DNA of 64,000 nucleotides from Pterobdella sp. o SKG-2022 (Eukaryota; Annelida; Clitellata; Hirudinida; Piscicolidae), in assembly GCA_964035795.1 (NCBI GenBank), contig OZ038324.1:1531779-1595778 (forward strand), written 5' to 3'. Below, piece after piece: positions 54,801 to 64,000 of the stretch. Position 1 is the stretch's first letter; the number at the start of each line of letters is the position of its first letter. The notes under the pieces are model-generated. The model was given only the letters and a program-made list of their open reading frames with translations. It had not been told where the DNA came from and did not search any database. The position numbers were made by a program, and so were the translations under genes.

Positions 54801-57800
54801 CTGTAATTTTCGATAATTTTAGCCTTATCATAAAACATTAGCGAAAAATTTTGCTAGTGTTTTATGATAAGGCTAAAATTATCGAAAATTACAGCTGTTT
54901 TTTTTTGCTTAATAAATTTACTAAAGTTCTTCTATAAATCGACGTAAAAAAATTGTCAAATATTATTGTAAGTAAATTTAAGATGTCTCTAAAAAGTTAT
55001 GATAAGGAATAGTCTGAAATCACACCCAACACCACAACATCACACCATATTACGCCACATCATATCACACCTCACCCTATCCCACCCATCACACCACACC
55101 TCATTCCACTACACCACATTCCACCATCCCACCTAACCACAGGCAAACTGACCTGGCTTGGCACGTTCCTCTCCTACAGTTTGGTTTCCATCTATGGAGC
55201 CATCATCTACCTCTTTGATATTCTCTATCGCAAGATTGCTGTCAAGTTGACTGACTATGGTTCGTTGTGGGTGTTTCAGAGGATAATAATACGCCATAAT
55301 TCTATTTATCGATTTCATTTTTGCTTTTTCAAAACCTACTTGATTAGTGTTTTCGTTTTAGGAATATATCGTACATGTAGCAAGGTATGACTGTGAACAA
55401 CAATAAACATAGTGGACAACAAAAATAACGAATAGAAATATGAATTGATTGGGGGCGTATATTTGTGTCATCATATGTTCAGTGTGTGCTTATTGATCCG
55501 TCATAAATTTTTTCTGCATTAAAATACATCTGTTTTTGATTGAAACCACCACATCAAACACCACAGAGAACCATCGTGTACAGAGCACTTATGACAACTT
55601 CCTCGTCGTCAAGCTGGTTTCTGTCAGTAGCCTTCAACTCCTCTTCAGTTTAATTATCGCCATTAATGTTGTGAATAAGGCAGATTCGGTCATTTTTAAG
55701 TTTATGAGGATTTATATATTTAAATTTGTTTTTGAAAAAGAATAAGTATTTTCACTGATAAACGGATTTCAAAGCAAAAATTAAAACTATATAAAAACAA
55801 AAAATGTGGCGAGTTTCATGATACGATGATTAACACACTACTACATCCCCCAAACAGTTCAACTTCGTCAACTACTTCATCTCCCTCTTCTATGCTGCCT
55901 TCTACATGCAGGACTTTTCCATGTTGTCAAAGCAGTTGGCAGCCCTGTTGATCACGTGGCAGGTGATCCAGCAGTTCCAGGAAGCTTTGATACCTTACCT
56001 GACGTACAAGGTGAAGAAGAAGAAGACACTGAAGATGTTTCAGGAGCAGGTAGGGGTTGATGGAGACTTGTGCGCACATGAGATGGGCAAGGATGCCACA
56101 AAGGAGGAGTACCAGGTGGTTTGAGTTTCTGTTTAAGGATTAAGCTAATATCCCGTGTGTTGTGCATATTTAATTAGCATCATGTGGTTATGTTGCAAAA
56201 AATCAATGTTTTCTGATTGATAAATTTAATATAAATATATGGAAACTCAAATTATCTCCAAACAAAATTACTGAAGCTTATTGATTAACTCGCGCAATAA
56301 ATATACTTAATACTTATCAGATAAAAATTAAAATGTCGCGCAAAAACAAAAATCATAACATCACATTCACACTGATACATCCTATCATTTCACATCCACA
56401 CAACTCATCTACACCACACTCCACCTGTTTTTCCACCACATTATACCCCCATGATATCCTACCTTTGCCACCACATACCACACATTCCTCACAACACACA
56501 CCAACCACAGAGCACCCTTGATGACTTCTTGGAGTTGTGGCTGCAATTTGGATACGTTTACTTGTTCTCAGCAGTCTTTCCTACCGCAGCTTTCTGGGGC
56601 CTTCTCAACAACATCACAGAGATCAGGACTGATGCGTCAGTGCAATTATGTGTCTCATGTGTTTCAACATCTTGTTATGTGCCTTGTGTTTTAGTATCTT
56701 GTGTTATTTTTCCCCTTATCAGATATGATAGTATATCTTATCTTGTTTGGGTTTATTCCTTGTTATGGGATATGTTGAAACAATCATTATCATTGTTTGA
56801 GGTCGGTTTCCATGGGTAGGACATGAAGGATATTATAATAAATATATCGGCTCGTAAGCTCAGCTGATAGAACATTAGATTAATTAGCTAAAGTTACTGG
56901 GTTCAATTCCGCGTGGGCCGACATTTAGCGCCTGTTCAACAGTGTTCACTACATTAAATTTGTAGCGAGCGCTTTGATCTATAAGAAAAAGCGCTTTATA
57001 AATACATTACATATGAAGTTTAGGATGTATTATGAGCTATATTGTTTTAGATATACCATCTTATCCTACATGAGGAGTATCATATGATAGGATATCATGT
57101 TACCTTGATGATGTAGTGAGATGTGATGTGTACTTGCAGGTTCAAGTTGTGCTACATATATCGGAGGCCTTTTGTCACCCAGTGCGCTGGCATCGGAGCC
57201 TGGCTTGTAAGTGCTTGCTGCACAATAGCCATATATAAATATGAAACAACAACAATAATAATAATAATTGAAAATGAACATTATAAGCAATGATAAAAAT
57301 AACAATATCAATAATGATGATAATCAATAAAAATCACAACAACAGCCGGCTTTTGAGTTGATGGGCATTTTGGCAGTGATGACGAACTGCGCCTTGGTCG
57401 CCATGTCTGCCACCACCCAAGAGCACTTTTTCTCCGTCGGGTGGGACTCCTTCGAGATCGTTCTCCTCTTCGTCGTCGTTGAGGTTCACTTTTAGTGCTT
57501 CCTTGTGGAGGATGTGTATGTGTGTATGTATGTGTGTGTGTGTGTATGTGTGTGTGTTTGTGTGTGTGTGTGTGTTCGATCGTACGTTAACATGGCTCCG
57601 CTAATTTTTGGATTTAAACCTAGTTAAAAAGTGAAATTCATTATTATATATCGTATAACTGTGAAAATAAACATTTAACACTATTATAATCTTATTTTTT
57701 AAATAATCGAGTTTTTTTTGATTTTGTCTGGACACTCGTAACTCAACTATCGCTCAAAAAGGATATTAATTGTGGAAAATAAGTTAATTCGTGGCTATTA

Positions 57801-60800
57801 AAACAATTTAAAAATAAAATGTAAATATTCTAATTTAAATGGTTTCTGAACTTTAAAGTGAAGTTTTTGAAACTAAGGATTAATAGCGGTTGATTGCGTA
57901 AAAGTGAACTTTACATAATTAAAATAAATATTTTTCGGAAATTGGTCTCTTCGGTGGAAAAAAAACATTAACATAACTTTTTAGTATTTCAAAATTGTAA
58001 AAAGGCAGATTCTTCAAAATTAATGGATATGTTTCGAGCAACCAGAACAAAAGCGCAATAAAGAGTAAGTCTGCACAAGGCTGATAACCTGTCAGACTCA
58101 CACCAATTTTTATCCTTAGAACAGAATGGTTTTCTACAATATTGGCTGTTGGAAAGTAAAAAGACTGGGTAACCCCACTGAATTCAACATCAAACTTTTG
58201 AACGTTATTGAAACAATGAAGATGAAACGCATGTCTGTCATGGCGTTGGCTGAAGTTCAATGGGTGGGTTCAGGTGTGTTAGATGTAGACGATGAAGTCG
58301 TGGTGTATCCAGGTATGGATGTGAAGCAAAGTGGCAACCAACGAGGTACTGGTGTTATCTTGAGGAATGAATTCAAGGAGGCGTGGAAAAAAAGGTGTTT
58401 TTCGCTCTATAAACGAAAGGTTATTGCAAGTAAGAGTGAAAATAGGTGGTTTTGGTATCAGACTTATTGCCGTATCAGCCGCATATGCTCCTACAGAGGT
58501 TGATGAGTCAGAAAACAGTGACAATTTTTATGAAACACTGCAATCTACTATTGAGAGCATTTGTAAAAAAGATGTCATCATAGTAGCAGGTGATTTCAAT
58601 GCACGAGTGGGTCAGCCAACTAGTCGGTCATCTCTACATGGGAAGCATAATCCAGATGTGAGAAATAACAACGGCAGAAGACTGTTGGATTTTTGCAACT
58701 ATAACAACCCGGCAATCACCAACACTTTGTTCCCTCATAAGAAGATACATCAGTATACATGGCACCATCCTGGTCAGAAAAATGGAGGACATGTTTTTGA
58801 CTACATACTCATTAATGCTCAATACCGATCTTGCATCTTGGACACCAAAGTGTTCAGAAAAACTCTTCATATTTCTGATCACTTCCCTGTTATTAAAAAA
58901 TTCAAATTTTTCAAACCACTGTCATAAGCAACATTTTCGCAACAATAGTAACACGCAATACATTGAAAACCCCCGAGAACTCGACGAAAACATAATAAAT
59001 AATTTCAGAAACCAGTTAGCAATGCCTGGTGGCTCAAAAAATATTGATGAGCTATGGAAAGTTTTCAAAGAAAATTTAACATCTGCAAAAAAAGTTTTGC
59101 CAACCAAACACACAAAATATAAAAAGGATTGGGTAACTAAAGAAATTCGGCAGCTCACAATTGAAAAAGCTGATGTTTACCAAAAAATTATGCAACATAA
59201 ACAAAAAAATCAATCAGTTCCATTATTTCTCAAGTCCCAATATGTGATAATAAAGAAATAATGCAAAAAAGCATGTAAACTTGCTCTGAATTCATGGTGG
59301 GAACAAAAAAAGTAAAGAGGCAGGAGATGATTATGAAATGAGTTTGAAACAAGGTAAAGGTGGCTCTTTAATAAAAAATTTGAAGTCTTTAACCAAATCA
59401 AGAGGTTATAGATGCTTGAAGATCTTAACCAAAGACGGTACAACAAGGCTAACAACAACAAAAAGCAAACTAAAGAGATGGTGTGAACACTTCAAAGAGG
59501 TCACAAACATCAATACCCTGGTCAATCATTCTGCTCTTTCACATCTCCCTCAATGTCTCCCTCCATCTGATAGCTCTCTGTATTCAATGACTGAGCCTCT
59601 GACAAACGAAGAATTGTGTGTCGCATGGAATTAGTACAGAGCTACTGCTACTAGGTGCTGATGAGACTGTTAAATTGTTGAAGTTGATTGCAGATCAAAT
59701 ATGGGTCGAAGAAAAGGTTCTTTTAGACTGGAAAAAACAAATAACTGTTCACATCTTCAAGAAAGGTAGCAGGTTGAAGGGCGATAACTTCCGTGGCATC
59801 TCACTTTTATGTTCAGCCTACAAAGTATTCGCAAGAGCGATGCTGAACAGAATGAAACATTATGTTGAAGAGCAACTAAGTGAGTTCCAATGTGGGTTTC
59901 GTGCCAAGAGAGGTTGTTGTGATCAATTATTTTCTACGAAAATATTGATGCAACGGGCCAAGGAGTTCAACGTACCGGTTTTTTTGTGCTTCATTGATCT
60001 CTGTAAAGCGTACGACTCAGTTAACAGAAACTTACTTTGGGCTGTGTTACGTCGTGTCTACAATTTTCCTGAAAAGAAGCCTTACATGAGGAAACATGGG
60101 GTGGTGCGGTTTGAAGGTCAGTTGTCTGAAGAATACAAGGTTGATTCAGGTGTAAAGCAGGGTGATGTACTGGCTCCAACTCCGTTTAACCTATTTTTAG
60201 ATGTTATCATAAAGACTGCCATGATGAAACATTCTGATGCCGGAGTCCATTTTCAATACAACCTTGACGCTCCTCTGGTAAACAACAGCCGTCATAAGTT
60301 CAACATGAGTGATAAGGTTCAAATCCTCATGTACGCAGATGATGTGGTATTATTGAGCAACGATCAAAGTGTATTGAATTCTCTTATTCAATCGCTCAGT
60401 GAAGAATTTACACGTTACGGCTTGAAGATCAATACTCAAAAAGCTAAGATAATGGTTGTGTGGCCTAAACCTGATAATACAGACACTAATCTTGACAACA
60501 GTTTGGTACATCAAATTGACGGTGGTTTTGAGGAAGTTGAGCAGTATTAATATCTGGGCAGTATATTTCGAAACGACTGTTCCATAGATGAAGAGATTGA
60601 TACTCGTATCTGTAAAGCATCGATTGCTTTCAGAAGTATTGGAAGGCTCACATGGTATCAAAAAAAGTTAAAAAGGAAAACGAAGATGAGGCTTTTCAAA
60701 TCCATTATAATGCCTATCATGCTTTACGGTTGTGAGACTGGCTCCTTTGAGCAACCATGTTCAAAGATTGCAGTCTTTTGTTAATAAGTGTGTTCGGTCT

Positions 60801-61486
60801 ATATGTGAAATCTCTATGAAAGACGTTTTAAAAAACACCGAAATAAGAAGAAGAGGCAACATTGAACGCGTAGCTTCAATCTTTCAACTGAAAAGACTCA
60901 AATGGCTAGGTCATATTGAAAGAATGGCAGATTCCCGGTGGCCCAAAAAATTATTGGTCAGTAAAATATGTGGTGGTAAAAGAAGTCAAGGTAGTCAAAA
61001 ACAGGTGGCATGATGTGGTGAATAACGATTTGAAAGCTATTGGGTTGGTGTCTGGTTGGTGTAGCAAAGCGAAGAACAGAATCGAATGGCGGAAAAGCAT
61101 AAATACCCTCATAATCGATGTCAACCAGAATAAAGAACAATCAGAAAAAGATAAGAAAGATCGAAAAAAAGAGCTGAATGTACAATATAACAATACTAAT
61201 AACATATGTGGTGAGGTGAACATAAATAATGAGGTATTAAACGGTTTGGTATGCTATTTTTCTGGTTGCAACAAAATTGCAGTTAACAAAGCTGGCCTTG
61301 AAAACCACATCAGACAGAAACACTCACAACAAGCAACAATAACAATCTTATGCCAACACTGTGGTAGAAATTTCAAGCGACAGGGTTTTCAAAACCACCA
61401 GAAAAAATGCGCAACAACAACAAAAAATGGCAACCATTCTCTGCACTTGTCTGATGGTGGACAAATGCAGTAGAAAAAGTGCACGC

Positions 61487-61581
<95 letters not shown>

Positions 61582-61582
61582 G

Positions 61583-61680
<98 letters not shown>

Positions 61681-61690
61681 TGTGTGTGTG

Positions 61691-61761
<71 letters not shown>

Positions 61762-62578
61762 GATGTATGTGAAAATTTTGTACCGTTATGCCTTTGTACC
61801 TCATCAACACGCTTCGAGGCATTTTAAGGGTACAACTATTATGATTGTAGTGGTGTCAGCGATGTGGCGTTACAGAAGGTTTTGAGTTATGAAGATGAAA
61901 GCCATGAAAGATTGTTTTGAACAAAAAATAAGTCTTAAAATACATGATGTTTTTTTAAAAAAGTAAACTCTTTTTTCCTCATTCATCCGCATTTTAATGA
62001 CTCAGCAATCATATGCTTAAAAGATCAATCAACTGCGTATTTAAGCTTATATGCTTACCAAACATTCGCCACCGCTCACGCCTATCACACCACTCTATAG
62101 TTATCACCACTCCACCAGCATTTGCTGCTTTTTATAAAGGCAGTCATCTCATTCTTGGTGCCTCCAGTTCCAGGCTACATCAAGGTGCAGATGGATAAGA
62201 TGGATTATGAGGCTACTACTGCATGGATGGAAAAGGTGAGTGGAGTGGTTGGTCTGGGTAGTGAGAGAAGTGGTTGGTGGGGGTAATGGTAAAATCTCAT
62301 TTTTTATTTTTTAAAGTTCATTATCGATCAATCAATCAAATCCCTTTTATAGTCCGTTTTCCTTATCAAGGATTTTAGAAAAGATGTGGAATATCTATAC
62401 CTATTTATCTATCTATCGATCTATCTATCTATCGATCTATCTATCTATCCATCCATCTATTTATCTATCACTATCTATCTACTTATCTATCTATCTATCT
62501 ACCTATGACATCATCCAACAGAGGAAGAAGGAGCTCAGATCGCAAGGAGGAAATATCATTGATAAAAAACTATTGTAA
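51896..62578 (+). CDS. ANO10: Anoctamin-10-like (TMEM16K) membrane protein
   Basis: TMEM16-family protein; ANO10 is an ER-resident lipid scramblase in vertebrates (family knowledge). Fifteen exons join in phase: 51896-52349, 52448-52517, 52600-52664, 52712-52843, 52915-53137, 53458-53583, 54130-54242, 55143-55259, 55567-55616, 55858-56115, 56511-56635, 57140-57206, 57346-57483, 62119-62235 and 62522-62578, for 703 aa (human 660). Landmarks are [20 protein letters not shown], then [18 protein letters not shown] at TM1, [43 protein letters not shown] TM5-6 (in exon 10), [17 protein letters not shown] and [12 protein letters not shown]. The C-terminal helix is [23 protein letters not shown]8 is the next best family, but the short C terminus fits ANO10. 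Intron 13 (4.6 kb) holds a LINE, and intron 7 holds two foldbacks. The last acceptor abuts a CTAT microsatellite. Confidence 0.93.
54338..54446. repeat. Small foldback in ANO10 intron 7
   Basis: AAAACAAAGGCTCATAAGTT (left) pairs with AACTTATGAGTCATTGTGTT (right) as imperfect inverted arms of about 25 nt around a spacer of about 57 bp. Confidence 0.6.
54672..54946. repeat. Nested long hairpin in ANO10 intron 7
   Basis: The inner arms (about 54764-54840 and 54850-54930) are near-perfect reverse complements of about 78 nt, for example TACAGCTGTAATTTTCG-type sequence against its complement; they include ATTTTAGCCTTATCATAAAA and TTTTATGATAAGGCTAAAAT around a loop of only a few bases. Outer arms TACGTCGATTTAT (54673-54685) and ATAAATCGACGTA (54934-54946) extend the symmetry. 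Shorter TTATGATAAGGAA copies occur at about 54748 and 54997. No coding sequence. Confidence 0.88.
56848..57013 (+). mobile_element. tRNA-derived SINE, copy 2
   Basis: This has the same organisation as the copy at 13326: a tRNA-like head with a degenerate A box (AAGCTCAGCTGATAGAAC) and B box (GGGTTCAATTCC), then TTTAGCGCCTGTTCAACAGT and a tail with AAAAGCGCTTTATAAATACA. It lies in ANO10 intron 11 on the gene strand. Confidence 0.85.
57518..57576. repeat. (TG)n microsatellite in ANO10 intron 13
   Basis: Imperfect TG/TATG dinucleotide run of about 58 bp soon after the exon 13 donor. Confidence 0.9.
58100..61475 (+). mobile_element. Decayed non-LTR retrotransposon (AP endonuclease + RT + zinc fingers)
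   Basis: A plus-strand LINE body lies in ANO10 intron 13. The order is: an APE-type endonuclease at about 58126-58925 ([31 protein letters not shown]), a linker at about 58930-59630, the reverse transcriptase at about 59640-60547 ([61 protein letters not shown], and YADD at 60332-60343), a thumb/connection region with [20 protein letters not shown] (about 60890-60950), and two C-terminal Cys/His fingers (about 61250-61410). At least five frame changes or stops (near 58440, 58925, 59262, 59630, 60548) show it is inactive. The endonuclease resembles that of RTE-type (craniofacial development protein 2-like) elements; the clade is not settled. Confidence 0.9.
59618..60550 (+). pseudogene. Reverse transcriptase segment of the LINE
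   Basis: This is the longest open part of the element, about 300 codons, covering the RT fingers and palm. Motifs seen in order: [57 protein letters not shown] and [11 protein letters not shown], then [12 protein letters not shown]. The catalytic Asp pair of YADD (60338-60343) is intact. The first Met lies in a sequence that is not the natural start, since the upstream part of the same protein continues in another frame. It ends at a TAA at 60548-60550 while homologous sequence continues downstream ([16 protein letters not shown]), so the stop is a disabling mutation. Confidence 0.85.
61494..61759. repeat. (TG)n microsatellite following the LINE
   Basis: About 265 bp of TG with a few TTG and GGTG interruptions, starting about 20 bp after the last in-frame stop of the LINE. 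The open frames across it (Cys-Val or His-Thr alternation) are repeat artefacts. Confidence 0.95.
62400..62513. repeat. (CTAT)n microsatellite at the final ANO10 acceptor
   Basis: An imperfect CTAT/CGAT/CCAT run on the plus strand ends 8 bp before the CAG of the last ANO10 acceptor (exon starts at 62522). It supplies the pyrimidine-rich stretch before the splice site. It is the complement of the GATA unit seen at 3138-3458. Confidence 0.9.
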
Positions 62579-63735
62579 TGATGATGATGATGATTTGCAA
62601 TTCTATTTGTATTTATATATATGATTTATCTTCATTTAGCGGGAATGTATTACTAGGAGCACATTCAGTTTGTTCATAGCAAAATTTTTTAACTGTTATT
62701 AATCAAATATAATCTAAAAATATTTATTATTATTATTATTTATAAATTTTTTTAAATTTTGTTTTTTTTGAATCTCCATGTTTGTACGCTCAGTGCCAAT
62801 AATTTATAAGCTCCATCTTTCCCTGATTGTTTTTTATTTTCATTTTAAATGTTATTATCTCTTTAATTATCATTATCGATATAAAATTTTTATTATCATT
62901 ACTACAATAACCATCGTTATTTATTTTGATTATCATTTGTATTATTTTCACCAACACGCTACTGCAGTCTGATCGGGGAGTAAGGTTGAGGTGGTGTAGT
63001 TATGGGTCTGCATTCTTCACCTTTTTATTCTTGCTATTATTTATTATTGCTTTCATTATATTTTTTTATGTGTTCATTGGAGGCCTGGATAGCTTAGTGA
63101 CGGCAGCAGAGAGATGGTGACGTCTTAAGCTCCTCAGTTGCTTGCTTGGTGCTGCTTTCTAATTCTGTTTCATCATGTATATATTTCTTTTGTTGTTCTG
63201 TAGTTTTCAGTTTTTTGTTATGTCTGTGATCTGTTTACATTGTTTTGATCATTGAAGGCATAAATATTTATTTCACTAAGTTTTATTATTATTAGTATAT
63301 TATGAATAATAATTAGTATATTAATAATAATAATTTTATGAATTATTTATGTATTATTGTTATTATTATAATTTTGTTGGTTTTCATAAGTGCTCATATT
63401 TTTAACTGGCTTGCTAACAATGATAATTGTGCTTTTGAGTCTTATATTCGGCTATCGGTTGTTATTGGTTATTTATTTCCTATTTTTATGATCAATTTAG
63501 TGGTTGTGGTTTAGCCTCTGAGATCATTTCACTGAGTGCTTGCGACCATATGCATGCCAGTGCCAAAGTTCCAACCATTATGCCTCATCATGAGCTCTTG
63601 AAACATTTTAAATTTTGACACACTAACATGACTGCTCTTTTCGAAATAAAATTGAATATATCATGTGAAATTTGGTATCTTTAAATGGAGATTGGGTGTT
63701 GTGATGCTTGGGTACCATGCGATCGGTGGCTAGTG
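62579..63735. other. 3' region of ANO10
   Basis: AT-rich sequence likely to be the 3' untranslated region, with an AATAAA at 63645-63650. It contains an open frame (62968-63120) after a good CAG acceptor that encodes a hydrophobic segment; its status is uncertain. Confidence 0.45.
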
Positions 63736-63880
63736 TAACGCTTCATATCATAGCGTTTAAAACTTGCTACAAATACAATTTCTAGCAAAACAATGCAAAG
63801 ATTAGTTTGACACAGAATCAAATCAGTTAACTAGGTAATTAGTCGAATGCTCTGCTGTTTGAGCTACACGAACTAACGGG
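63736..63880 (-). mobile_element. tRNA-derived SINE, copy 3 (decayed)
   Basis: Read on the minus strand it starts with a tRNA-like A box (GTAGCTCAAACAGCAGAGCA), has a degenerate B box (GATTTGATTC) and keeps the body motif ATTTGTAGCAAG, with a worn tail related to AGCGCTTT. It is the most diverged of the three copies. Confidence 0.65.
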
Positions 63881-64000
63881 AGATGAACGAGTTTATGAGT
63901 AATTATAATTGTGTTCATTACACCCATTCTCATCACATAATGACCGCATTATACAGTGAAAATTCACAACGGAGTCAAACAAATGAAGAATATTATTATG

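Noticed and set aside
61373..61885. Long open frames on both strands (Cys-Val or Thr-His repeats)
   Set aside because: They translate the (TG)n microsatellite; no domain, no start context and no splice partners.

Overview
The window is animal nuclear DNA: AT-rich, with intron-bearing genes whose exons join in consistent reading phase, tRNA-derived SINEs, non-LTR retrotransposons and long microsatellites. The gene set (PRDM8-type zinc finger, polycystin-1, anoctamin-10, SGF29, PNUTS) is metazoan. Short introns and the repeat style would suit a spiralian or another invertebrate, but nothing here fixes the phylum. No bacterial, organellar or viral genes, rRNA or CRISPR array were found.

Layout. 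From 364 to 32947 five genes lie head to tail on the minus strand. Read from high to low coordinate they are a polycystin-1-like receptor-channel (32947 to 15657), SGF29 of the SAGA complex (15065 to 12603), the small GTPase Rab1 (12249 to 10249), the mitochondrial insertase OXA1L (about 9520 to 5854) and a PRDM8-like PR-domain zinc finger (about 2882 to 364). RNA polymerase subunit POLR2K follows on the plus strand (35254-35451), tail to tail with NOL10, a WD-repeat nucleolar protein on the minus strand (42819 to 35867). NOL10 is head to head with PPP1R10/PNUTS (plus, 43490-47883). The last gene is anoctamin-10-like (plus, 51896-62578). Complete splice models with intact frames were derived by eye for Rab1 (207 aa), SGF29 (299 aa), PNUTS (862 aa) and ANO10 (703 aa), and nearly complete ones for OXA1L and PRDM8-like.

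Repeats. A decayed endonuclease/reverse-transcriptase LINE fills intron 13 of the anoctamin and ends against a (TG)n tract. An older degraded LINE lies at 49.8-51.0 kb. Three copies of one tRNA-derived SINE occur. Several long foldback (hairpin) elements sit in introns or intergenic DNA, including a perfect 53-nt inverted repeat in NOL10 and an approximately 80-nt-arm hairpin in the anoctamin. Microsatellites include about 80 uninterrupted GATA units.

The genes are mostly housekeeping: transcription (POLR2K, SGF29, PNUTS), ribosome biogenesis (NOL10), mitochondrial inner-membrane assembly (OXA1L) and ER-Golgi traffic (Rab1). With them are one ciliary-type receptor-channel, one TMEM16 membrane protein and one tissue-type transcription factor. 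They do not form a single pathway. I found no clearly new biological system; the foldback family and the LINE with its (TG)n tail are the least-explained items.
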